Positions 1 through 5,007 of a DNA stretch of 5,007 nucleotides are shown piece after piece. Origin of the DNA: Gammaproteobacteria bacterium (GTDB lineage Bacteria > Pseudomonadota > Gammaproteobacteria > Pseudomonadales > Azotimanducaceae); NCBI GenBank assembly GCA_009839405.1, contig VXPR01000393.1:1-5007 (forward strand), read 5' to 3'. The stretch's first letter is position 1. Each line of letters starts with the position of its first letter. Position numbers and translations under genes: made by a program. The notes beneath the pieces were generated by a model that saw only the letters and a list, made by a program, of their open reading frames with translations, made no database searches and was not told the origin of the DNA.

Positions 1-2
1 AA

Positions 3-28
3 ACCCCGCCGTCGCGTTTTTGCGGGGT
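3..28. other. Short inverted repeat at the window edge
   Basis: Seven-base arms ACCCCGC (3-9) and GCGGGGT (22-28) are perfectly complementary around a 12-base spacer that contains five T. No T tract follows the right arm on the + strand; G residues follow instead. Read on the opposite strand, the stem is followed by TTT at the window edge. It could be the remains of a terminator for a gene outside the window or a chance hairpin in GC-rich DNA. No function is claimed. Confidence 0.3.
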
Positions 29-112
29 GGGGGCGCACCCCGCCCCGCCGCGGCCCCCCGCCCGCCGGGGCCGCCCCCCCGCGGCCCCCCCCGCCCCCCG
101 GGCCGCTGGGGG
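29..112. repeat. Extreme G+C, C-run low-complexity tract
   Basis: Only A37 and T107 break an otherwise pure G/C stretch, and bases 38-106 are 69 consecutive G or C. The + strand carries C runs at 54-59 (6), 74-80 (7), 85-92 (8) and 94-99 (6), so the opposite strand has closely spaced G runs that fit a G-quadruplex pattern. It is open in the SCO frame from a GTG at 27, but would encode only Pro/Ala/Arg/Gly-rich sequence, so I treat it as untranslated leader. Homopolymer lengths here may be unreliable in the assembly. Confidence 0.6.
108..112 (+). promoter_or_regulatory. Ribosome binding site deciding the SCO start
   Basis: GGGGG at 108-112 lies four bases upstream of the GTG at 117-119. It is G-rich like a Shine-Dalgarno site but not a perfect GGAGG. 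It favours GTG 117, directly followed by a hydrophobic N-terminal segment, over the upstream in-frame GTG at 27. Confidence 0.5.
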
Positions 113-116
113 TAAC

Positions 117-731
117 GTGAAGCTCGTTGCCATCGGCGCGCTGGTGCTTGGGGTCGTCGGCCTCGGCGTGACCGTGGCGCAGCTTTCCGGCGAGCCGGTG
201 CTGTCTGGCGCGGAGCTGCGTGCTCTCGGCTACCGCGCCTACGACGTGCCGCGACCGATTGCAGCCTTCGCACTCGTCGATGACGACGGCGGCGCATTCG
301 ATCAAGGACGTCTCAGCGGGCAGTGGAACCTGGTGTTCTTCGGCTATGCGAATTGCCCGGACATCTGCCCGGTGACGCTCTCCGTGCTGGCGGAGGCGGA
401 GCGGCTCGTGGGCGAGGGCAGATTCCAGGCCGTGCTCGTGAGCGTAGATCCGGAGCGGGACACGCCGGAGTTGCTCGGCCACTATGTCGGCACGTTCTCG
501 CCCCGATTTGTGGCGGCGACGGGCTCGCCGCATGCGGTGCACCAATTCGCCGGGAGCTTGGGCGCGGCGTTTCGAAAGGCACCCAGCGCGGGCTCTGCGC
601 TCGACTATCTGGTCGATCACACCGGCTTCATTGCCGTTGTCGATCCGGAGGTTCGCTTGGCTGGCTACATCCGCTCGCCGTTCGAGGCCGTCAGCATCGC
701 CCGAGTGGTTCGGGCGTTGGATCGGGCCTGA
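117..731 (+). CDS. SCO1/SenC/PrrC-family copper chaperone, membrane-anchored
   Basis: This encodes a 204-residue thioredoxin-fold protein of the SCO1/SenC family. Family members bind copper outside the cytoplasm and help load the CuA centre of cytochrome c oxidase, or act as thiol redox proteins. Residues 3-22 form one hydrophobic segment with no lipobox cysteine, suggesting an uncleaved N-terminal anchor with the rest in the periplasm. The copper ligands are visible: the CxxxC motif in NCPDICPVTL (Cys80, Cys84) and the distal His168 in DHTGF. SVDPERDTPE (109-118) is the usual family block after the second beta strand. GTG 117 was chosen because a G-rich site precedes it and the membrane segment begins at once; GTG 27 would add 30 low-complexity residues. 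Length is typical for bacterial members. The stop overlaps the egtB start by one base, suggesting translational coupling. No oxidase gene is present, so the specific target is unknown. Confidence 0.93.
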   Translation: MKLVAIGALVLGVVGLGVTVAQLSGEPVLSGAELRALGYRAYDVPRPIAAFALVDDDGGAFDQGRLSGQWNLVFFGYANCPDICPVTLSVLAEAERLVGEGRFQAVLVSVDPERDTPELLGHYVGTFSPRFVAATGSPHAVHQFAGSLGAAFRKAPSAGSALDYLVDHTGFIAVVDPEVRLAGYIRSPFEAVSIARVVRALDRA

Positions 732-2149
732 TGGCATTCACCTCGCCGATGGCAGCGAGTTCCGCACGGGCGGAGCCCTCAGCGCGGGGGAGCGCGAGGG
801 GCCTCCCCTCGCGAGAGGAGGTCTATGGCCGCATTCGTCGGCGCAGCGAGGAGCTGTGCGAACCGCTCGAGATCGAGGACTATGGCGTGCAGCCCATCGT
901 CGATGCCAGCCCGCCGAAGTGGCATCTGGCGCACACGACCTGGTTCTTCGAGACCTTTCTGCTGGTGCCGTTCCGGAAGGATTACCGGCCCTTCCACCCT
1001 GCGTTCGAGTATCTGTTCAACTCCTACTACAACGGTGTCGGGCTACCGTTTCCGCGGCCGAATCGCGGCAGCCTGTCGCGGCCGACGGTGGCCGAAGTGC
1101 TGGCCTATCGGCGCCATGTCGATGTGGCGATGGCGCCTCTGCTCGTCGCCGAAGACGCCGACGTGCAGGCGCGCGTGGAACTCGGGCTGCATCACGAGCA
1201 ACAGCATCAGGAGCTTCTCGTCACCGACTTCAAGGTCACGCTCGGCAGCAATCCGCTGAAGCCCGCCTATCGGGAGCCCTCAGCGTGGGGGAGCGCGAGG
1301 GGCTTCCCCTCGTTGGAGGAACTGAATTGCGAGACGCCGCAAACGGCGCTGCCGCTCGCGTTCGCGGAGTTCGACGGCGGCTTGACCGAGCAGGGCATGG
1401 ATGCCGGCGGCGCATTTTGCTTCGACAACGAGAGCCCGGAACATCGCGTGTGGCTGGAGCCGTTTGCGCTGGCGAACCGGGCCGTGACGAATGGCGAGTA
1501 TCAGGAGTTCATCGAAGACGGCGGCTATGCGAAGCCAGCGCTTTGGCTGTCGGAGGGCTGGGCTTGGGTGTGCCGGCACGGAATCGACGCGCCAATGTAC
1601 TGGCGCGCCACCGACGACGGTTGGCAGGAGTACCGACTGGACGGCGAGAGCGCCGTGGCCCCCCACCTGCCGGTGACGCATGTGAGCTTCTACGAGGCCG
1701 AGGCGTATGCCGCTTGGGCTGGCGCACGGTTGCCGACGGAGGCGGAGTGGGAACATGTGGCGCGCGGGGGAGCGCGAGGGGCCTCCCCTCGGGAGAGGAG
1801 TCCGGACAGTCACGAGCCGGCCGCGGCCGCGTTGGCCGGTAACTTTGCCGACAGCGGTCGGCTGCATCCGGCATCTGCCATGTCCGGCGCCGACGGCGAA
1901 GCCGCGCCAATGCAGCTCTTCGGCGATTGTTGGGAGTGGACGTCGAGCGCCTATCGCCCCTATCCAGGATTCACGCCGCTCCCCGGCACCCTTGGCGAAT
2001 ACAACGGCAAGTTCATGTCCGGCCAACAGGTGCTGCGCGGTGGCTCGTGCGCGACTCCCGAGGGCCATGTCCGCCCCACCTACCGCAACTTCTTCTATCC
2101 GCCGGATCGCTGGCAGTTCACGGGCATTCGGCTGGCGAAGGACGCTTGA
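731..2149 (+). CDS. egtB: Ergothioneine biosynthesis protein EgtB (hercynine sulfoxide synthase)
   Basis: This encodes 472 residues of a non-heme Fe(II), O2-dependent enzyme that joins hercynine to a thiol (gamma-glutamylcysteine or cysteine in known members) to form the sulfoxide precursor of ergothioneine. An N-terminal DinB_2-like domain (about 32-180) contains KWHLAHTTWFFE and LHHEQQHQE; the likely iron ligands by family analogy are His68, His155 and His159. FNSYYN (96-101) resembles the loop supplying active-site tyrosines in the Chloracidobacterium-type enzyme (from memory). A C-terminal FGE-sulfatase-like domain (about 212-470) shows GGYAKPALWLSEGW, PVTHVSFYEAEAYAAWAGAR, LPTEAEWE, GDCWEW and LRGGSC. 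There is no C-terminal methyltransferase domain, which argues against OvoA. ATG 731 overlaps the SCO stop; the SD is weak. Between codon 7 and the conserved YGRIRRRSEELCEPL block there is no ATG, GTG or TTG in frame. The protein is somewhat long because three repeats are translated within it (15-30, 182-197, about 345-357). No egtD is in the window. Confidence 0.95.
   Translation: MAFTSPMAASSARAEPSARGSARGLPSREEVYGRIRRRSEELCEPLEIEDYGVQPIVDASPPKWHLAHTTWFFETFLLVPFRKDYRPFHPAFEYLFNSYYNGVGLPFPRPNRGSLSRPTVAEVLAYRRHVDVAMAPLLVAEDADVQARVELGLHHEQQHQELLVTDFKVTLGSNPLKPAYREPSAWGSARGFPSLEELNCETPQTALPLAFAEFDGGLTEQGMDAGGAFCFDNESPEHRVWLEPFALANRAVTNGEYQEFIEDGGYAKPALWLSEGWAWVCRHGIDAPMYWRATDDGWQEYRLDGESAVAPHLPVTHVSFYEAEAYAAWAGARLPTEAEWEHVARGGARGASPRERSPDSHEPAAAALAGNFADSGRLHPASAMSGADGEAAPMQLFGDCWEWTSSAYRPYPGFTPLPGTLGEYNGKFMSGQQVLRGGSCATPEGHVRPTYRNFFYPPDRWQFTGIRLAKDA
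772..820 (+). repeat. In-frame palindromic repeat, copy A (egtB N-terminus)
   Basis: This is one of three copies of a GC-rich repeat inside egtB. Bases 772-811 match copy B (1273-1312) at 38 of 40 positions, both differences C versus T. Bases 782-820 match copy C (1762-1800) at 38 of 39. Its core is a hairpin: CGCGAGGGG (793-801), loop CCT, CCCCTCGCG (805-813). It is read as EPSARGSARGLPSREE, residues 15-30, just before the first conserved EgtB helix. Since no ATG, GTG or TTG lies between the repeat and that helix, it should be translated. Confidence 0.85.
1273..1321 (+). repeat. In-frame palindromic repeat, copy B (egtB inter-domain linker)
   Basis: This copy is offset from copy A by 501 bases, exactly 167 codons, so it is read in the same frame, as EPSAWGSARGFPSLEE (182-197). 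Its hairpin core is CGAGGGG (1296-1302), loop CTT, CCCCTCG (1306-1312). It falls between SNPLKPAYR at the end of the DinB-like domain and the start of the FGE-sulfatase-like domain, a linker that varies in length among EgtB proteins. Confidence 0.85.
1762..1800 (+). repeat. In-frame palindromic repeat, copy C (egtB, second reading frame)
   Basis: This copy is identical to copy A over 30 bases (1762-1791 versus 782-811) and differs once in the next nine. The offset from copy A is 980 bases, not a multiple of three, so it is read in another frame, as RGGARGASPRERS, yet stays open. The hairpin core is CGAGGGG (1775-1781), loop CCT, CCCCTCG (1785-1791). It lies between LPTEAEWEHVA and GNFADSGRLHP, where EgtB proteins normally have a short variable loop. 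The 5-prime GAGCCCTCA part of copies A and B is missing. Confidence 0.85.
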
Positions 2150-2178
2150 GCCGTCCGTGAACGAAGTAGCCCCCCCTC

Positions 2179-2206
2179 CGAGAAAACGCGAGGACGCGCT
2201 TTCTCG
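2179..2206 (+). other. Hairpin in left unit of the intergenic element
   Basis: CGAGAAA (2179-2185) pairs with TTTCTCG (2200-2206), and CGCG (2187-2190) with CGCG (2195-2198), around an AGGA loop, with one A-C mismatch (2186/2199). It starts 30 bases after the egtB stop and could stop exonucleases or act in termination, but no T tract follows. Confidence 0.6.
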
Positions 2207-2326
2207 ACTCCCCCGCGAGGGGGGAGTGACACAGGAACGGCTGCCCCGCCTATTCCCATTGCCCCGCGCGAGCGATAAAAGGGGAAGGGCCTGCGGGCCA
2301 CACGCCCCTCCTGTCACTCCCCCCCT

Positions 2327-2358
2327 CTCCGAGAAAGGGGTCCTCGCCTTTCTCGGAG
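2327..2358 (+). other. Hairpin in right unit of the intergenic element
   Basis: CTCCGAGAAAGG (2327-2338) and CCTTTCTCGGAG (2347-2358) form a perfect 12-base stem with an eight-base loop. It is followed by seven G rather than T, so it is not a classic intrinsic terminator. It lies 57 bases upstream of the panC ATG, so it could affect panC mRNA ends or expression. Confidence 0.65.
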
Positions 2359-2415
2359 GGGGGGCTAGCGGATGAGTTCAGGGCCCGGTCTTGTTCCTCA
2401 GGCGGAAAGTGTCTG

Positions 2416-3267
2416 ATGGAGGTAATCGCTGGGATTCGGGGCCTGCGCGAGCGTCGGGAACTCATGCGAGGTGGCGTTGGGCTCGTGCCGACAATGGGGA
2501 ACTTGCACCAGGGCCATCTTGCGTTGGTGCGGGCCGCGCGGGAGGAGTGTGCCAATGTGGTCGCGACGATCTTCGTCAACCCCACGCAGTTTGCGCCGAG
2601 TGAGGATTTCGAGAGCTATCCGCGCACGTTCGACGAGGATGTTGCGCAACTCGAGAGGGCGGGCGTGGATGTGGTGTTTGCGCCGGCTACGGCCGAGATG
2701 TATCCGCGGGGACGTCAGGGGTTGACGACGGTTTCGGTTCCCGCGCTTGCCGATACCCTTTGCGGCGCCGCGCGACCGGGGCACTTCGATGGCGTTGCGA
2801 CAGTGGTGGCGAAGCTCTTGCACCTCGCGGCGCCGCATCGGGCGTTCTTTGGCGAGAAGGACTGGCAGCAGCTTGCGCTGATTCGGGCGATGGTGCGTGA
2901 TCTCGACATTGCGACGGAAATCGTCGGTGTGCCGACCGTGCGGGCGGCAGACGGGCTCGCGCTGTCGAGCCGCAATCAATACCTGACGCCGGCGGAACGC
3001 GAACTGGCGCCGCGGATCCACCGCAAGCTGTGCGATGTGCGCGATGCCATTGACGCCGGCGCAAGGGACTTCGGTCAGCTCGAGGCGGATGCCGCCGGCG
3101 AGCTGAGGGCGGCTGGCTTTGCCGTGGACTACGTGGCCGTTCGCGATGCCGAACGCCTAGTGGAGCCCGAGCCCAACACGAGGAGCCTGCGCGTCTTGGC
3201 CGCCGCCCGGCTCGGTGGCGCCCGCCTGATCGACAACATCGGGGCAGACATTGCCGTCGGGGCCTGA
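2416..3267 (+). CDS. panC: Pantothenate synthetase (pantoate--beta-alanine ligase)
   Basis: This encodes 283 residues, the usual PanC length. PanC is cytoplasmic and condenses pantoate with beta-alanine using ATP, through a pantoyl-adenylate, in the last step to pantothenate and so towards coenzyme A. The nucleotidyltransferase HIGH-type motif is PTMGNLHQGH (25-34). FVNPTQF (53-59) follows. GEKDWQQL (146-153) carries the catalytic lysine, Lys148, with Trp where many homologues have Tyr or Phe. The KMSKS-like block is DGLALSSRNQYL (179-190). LIDNI (271-275) marks the dimerisation-domain end. ATG 2416 matches the family N-terminus; the only SD candidate is a weak GGCGGAAAG about six bases upstream. 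No clear promoter was identified in the 48 bases between the repeat element and the start. The 3-prime end overlaps pgi by 17 bases. Beta-alanine must come from elsewhere, as no panD lies between panC and pgi. Confidence 0.97.
   Translation: MEVIAGIRGLRERRELMRGGVGLVPTMGNLHQGHLALVRAAREECANVVATIFVNPTQFAPSEDFESYPRTFDEDVAQLERAGVDVVFAPATAEMYPRGRQGLTTVSVPALADTLCGAARPGHFDGVATVVAKLLHLAAPHRAFFGEKDWQQLALIRAMVRDLDIATEIVGVPTVRAADGLALSSRNQYLTPAERELAPRIHRKLCDVRDAIDAGARDFGQLEADAAGELRAAGFAVDYVAVRDAERLVEPEPNTRSLRVLAAARLGGARLIDNIGADIAVGA
3241..3244 (+). promoter_or_regulatory. Ribosome binding site supporting the pgi TTG start
   Basis: GGGG at 3241-3244, inside the 3-prime end of panC, lies six bases upstream of the TTG at 3251. 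No ATG or GTG in the pgi frame occurs near the conserved start of the protein, so this site supports a TTG start with translation coupled to panC. Confidence 0.45.
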
Positions 3268-4849
3268 GAAGCTGCCGTCTTGGCGGCGCCTCGCGAAGCT
3301 GGCAGAAGGCGGCGTCGCCTCGGAGGGTGGGCGTCTCGCCCTCTCTCGCACCGCAAGGCGCGCGGCACCAGAGCGTTCCCTTGGCGTCCGTGTGGGCCCC
3401 CTTTTGGTGGAGTTCTCTCGCCAAGGCATCAACAAGGAGACGTTGGCCGCACTGGTCGAACTCGCGCAAGAAAGCGAACTGCCGGACGCGGTCGAGGCGC
3501 AGTTTCGTGGCGATCGAATCAACACCACCGAAGACCGCGCCGTTCTCCACACGGCCCTGCGGACGCCAGCGCACGAGCGGCCGGCCAGCGATGCCGACGC
3601 GATCGAGCGAGAGCAGCGCCGAATGCTCGACTTCGCCGAAGCACTGCGGCTTGGCGAGCGCGTCGGCCACACCGGCAGGCTCATTCGCACATTGGTGCAC
3701 ATCGGCATCGGCGGCTCGTATCTCGGCCCCCGTCTCGTCTGCGAGGCGCTAGCGAGCCCACCGGGGCGGCGACCGCCGGACATCCGCTTCCTGGCCAACG
3801 TCGACGGCCATGCCATCGCCAGGTCTCTCGCAGGACTTGATCCCGAAACGACGTTTTTCGCCGTGGTCTCGAAGAGCTTCGGAACCGAGGAAACCCTCGC
3901 CAATGCGGCTGCGGCGCGCAGTTGGCTCCTCGAACGTACCTTGCAGCCAGCGGCGCTGGCGCACCATTTCGCCGCCATCACCGCGAATGTCGCGGCGGCA
4001 CGCGAATTCGGCATTGCCCGGGATGCCTGCTTTCCCATGTGGGATTGGGTGGGTGGCCGTTTTTCGGTTTGGTCTGCCGTCGGCTTGCCGCTGGCGGTGC
4101 GAATCGGCCGGCAGGGCTTCGCCGACTTTCTTGGCGGCGCGCACCGAATGGACCGCCATTTCCGCAGCGCGCCGGTGGAACGCAACGCGCCCATGCTGCT
4201 TGCCTTGGCGGGCCTCCTGAACGCAAACTTCCGTGGCGCATCGAGCCACGCCGTGCTCGCCTACGACATGCGCCTGCGCCGACTGCCCGACTACCTCCAG
4301 CAATTGGAGATGGAAAGCAACGGCAAGTCCGTGCGCACCGATGGCGAGGCCAGCGCCGTTCACACCGCGCCGGTGATTTGGGGCGGCGAGGAGACGAACG
4401 GCCAGCACGCCTTCCACCAACTGCTCCACCAGGGTACGCGCGCGGTGAGCGCCGATCTCGTCGCGGTCGTGAACCCGGCCCACCGACACGCGGAACAGCA
4501 CGAGCGTCTGCTCGCGCACTGCTTGGCCCAAGGCGAGGCGCTCGAACGCGGTGACAACGCCGAAGACCCGCACCGCCGCACACCGGGCAACCGCCCCACC
4601 ACCACCATCCTGCTCGACGAGCTAACGCCACACGCCCTCGGCGCTTTGCTGGCGCTCTATGAACACAAGGTCTTCTGCGCCGGCCGGCTGCTGCAAGTCA
4701 ACTCCTTCGACCAATGGGGGGTTGAACTCGGCAAGCGCCTCGCCCCGCCCGTCAAACAAGCCTTGGCTACGGGTGTCGTCCAGCCCGAAACCGACCCCAC
4801 AACCGCAGCGCTCCTGGACGCCATCCGAGCACGACGCTCGCGCAAATAG
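3251..4849 (+). CDS. pgi: Glucose-6-phosphate isomerase
   Basis: This encodes 532 residues of a cytoplasmic enzyme interconverting glucose 6-phosphate and fructose 6-phosphate in glycolysis and gluconeogenesis. The sugar-phosphate SIS-type folds show IGIGGSYLGP (151-160) and SKSFGTEET (207-215). The first family signature is VGGRFSVWSAVG (267-278). MESNGK (354-359) supplies the catalytic glutamate Glu355, ETNGQHAFHQ (380-389) the ring-opening His386, and the second signature NSFDQWGVELGK (484-495) the active-site Lys495. All key residues are present. The TTG start at 3251 has GGGG six bases upstream and overlaps panC by 17 bases; the alternative CTG at 3272 would remove seven residues. Residues 19-40 look unlike the family and coincide with a DNA palindrome. 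The region before GNRPT (about 430-446) is short compared with E. coli. Gammaproteobacteria such as Pseudomonas have panB-panC-panD-pgi in a row; here panD is missing. Confidence 0.96.
   Translation: MPSGPEKLPSWRRLAKLAEGGVASEGGRLALSRTARRAAPERSLGVRVGPLLVEFSRQGINKETLAALVELAQESELPDAVEAQFRGDRINTTEDRAVLHTALRTPAHERPASDADAIEREQRRMLDFAEALRLGERVGHTGRLIRTLVHIGIGGSYLGPRLVCEALASPPGRRPPDIRFLANVDGHAIARSLAGLDPETTFFAVVSKSFGTEETLANAAAARSWLLERTLQPAALAHHFAAITANVAAAREFGIARDACFPMWDWVGGRFSVWSAVGLPLAVRIGRQGFADFLGGAHRMDRHFRSAPVERNAPMLLALAGLLNANFRGASSHAVLAYDMRLRRLPDYLQQLEMESNGKSVRTDGEASAVHTAPVIWGGEETNGQHAFHQLLHQGTRAVSADLVAVVNPAHRHAEQHERLLAHCLAQGEALERGDNAEDPHRRTPGNRPTTTILLDELTPHALGALLALYEHKVFCAGRLLQVNSFDQWGVELGKRLAPPVKQALATGVVQPETDPTTAALLDAIRARRSRK
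3323..3347 (+). repeat. Palindrome within the pgi N-terminal coding region
   Basis: GAGGG (3323-3327 with one G-U pair) and GGGCG (3329-3333) pair with CGCCC (3337-3341) and CTCTC (3343-3347) around a TCT loop, with one T-T mismatch. It encodes EGGRLALS, residues 25-32. Homologues at this place usually have a helix with an LFxxDxxRF-like motif, which I do not find. The hairpin has the same layout as the egtB repeats (GC stem, three-base loop) but a different sequence. It may be a captured interspersed repeat or simply divergent coding sequence. Confidence 0.45.
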
Positions 4850-4850
4850 C

Positions 4851-4872
4851 GTGCGCCGTACCAACGGCGCGC
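4851..4872 (+). terminator. Hairpin directly after pgi, possible terminator
   Basis: GTGCGCCGT (4851-4859) pairs with ACGGCGCGC (4864-4872) over nine positions with one G-T wobble, around an ACCA loop. It starts one base after the pgi stop codon. The position suits a transcript end, but C residues rather than T follow, so it is not a canonical intrinsic terminator. Confidence 0.45.
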
Positions 4873-4937
4873 CCCCCTCTGTCACTCCCCGCTTGCTGGC
4901 CTTCGTGCAGGGCGGCCCCCCTCGGAGGGAAGTCACT
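4870..4937. repeat. Repeat-like block downstream of pgi
   Basis: CTGTCACTCCCC at 4879-4890 is identical to 2311-2322 in the egtB-panC gap, and the preceding bases are also similar (CGCCCC then TC). The block ends with CCCTCGGAGGG (4919-4929) and AGTCACT; GTCACT occurs directly repeated at 4881-4886 and 4932-4937. It appears to be a diverged or partial relative of the gap element. The remaining bases to 5007 contain no recognisable gene; a GGTGGGGGAGGGAGCGCG stretch near the end loosely resembles the egtB repeats. Confidence 0.45.
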
Positions 4938-5007
4938 AAGACAAAACCAAACGACCCCCAGAGGACCGCTGGCGCCGGTGGGGGAGGGAGCGCGCCCCGA
5001 CGCAGCC

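Larger units (their letters stand above)
2167..2367. repeat. REPIN/BIME-like element: two inverted palindromic units
   Basis: The 266-base gap between egtB and panC (2150-2415) is dominated by this element. TAGCCCCCCCTCCGAGAAA at 2167-2185 is repeated as a perfect 19-base reverse complement at 2349-2367. A second inverted pair lies inside: GGGGGGAGTGACA (2219-2231) and TGTCACTCCCCCC (2312-2324). The two units, 2167-2231 and 2312-2367 reversed, are thus copies of one sequence about 56-65 bases long, differing mainly by about nine bases near the middle. An 80-base spacer (2232-2311) separates them. No coding gene or obvious target-site duplication is visible. The layout matches paired inverted REP sequences; membership of a RAYT-mobilised family is inference. 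Confidence 0.8.

Noticed and set aside
27..116. Upstream GTG at 27 as the SCO start
   Set aside because: It would add 30 low-complexity Pro/Ala/Arg/Gly residues before the membrane segment and has no ribosome binding site of its own.
323..730. Open egtB frame upstream of 731
   Set aside because: The reading frame stays open through the SCO gene, but its translation has no EgtB similarity, and SCO is clearly coded in the other frame there.
772..1800. CRISPR array or protein tandem-repeat domain
   Set aside because: The three copies are about 500 bases apart with conserved enzyme sequence between them, and the third is in another frame, so neither regular spacers nor a peptide repeat explains them.
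1280..2317. Long antisense open frame across egtB and the gap
   Set aside because: It is a shadow of high-GC coding sequence; the + strand frame has all EgtB motifs, and the antisense product shows no recognisable domain.
2150..2415. Riboswitch or small RNA gene upstream of panC
   Set aside because: The hairpins are explained by paired inverted repeat units; no known riboswitch core or convincing promoter was seen.
3157..4573. Long antisense open frames across pgi
   Set aside because: They are Arg/Ala-rich, overlap one another and lie opposite well-conserved Pgi motifs.

Overview
The window is high-GC DNA that looks proteobacterial, most likely from a gammaproteobacterium or a close relative. 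The lineage is inferred from gene content and from the panC-pgi pairing, not from any marker gene. All four protein genes lie on the + strand and cover most of the window: an SCO1/SenC-type copper chaperone (117-731), the ergothioneine sulfoxide synthase egtB (731-2149), pantothenate synthetase panC (2416-3267) and glucose-6-phosphate isomerase pgi (3251-4849). The SCO gene and egtB share one base (TGATG), and panC and pgi overlap by 17 bases, so the layout is two tightly coupled gene pairs separated by a 266-base gap.

Bases 1-116 hold a short hairpin and then an extreme G+C tract (69 consecutive bases with no A or T) leading into the SCO ribosome binding site. The 2150-2415 gap is mostly a 201-base element. 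Two inverted copies of a 56-65 base palindromic unit bound it, with perfect 19-base termini, like a REPIN or BIME. The last 158 bases after pgi hold a hairpin beside the stop codon and a further repeat-like block sharing a 12-base word with the gap element. No RNA gene, CRISPR array or transposase gene was recognised.

The four enzymes are housekeeping or well-known accessory functions: copper delivery or thiol redox outside the cytoplasm, ergothioneine synthesis, pantothenate/CoA synthesis and glycolysis/gluconeogenesis. They do not form one pathway. What stands out is the interspersed repeats. One GC-rich hairpin repeat occurs three times inside egtB (about 772-820, 1273-1321 and 1762-1800), always without breaking the frame and always at the N-terminal edge, the inter-domain linker or a probable loop. 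Two copies are read in one frame and the third in another, so the same DNA is translated as different peptides. A different palindrome sits inside the pgi N-terminus at a position where homologues usually carry another motif. This resembles the protein-coding palindromic elements known from Rickettsia and is the most notable feature of the window.
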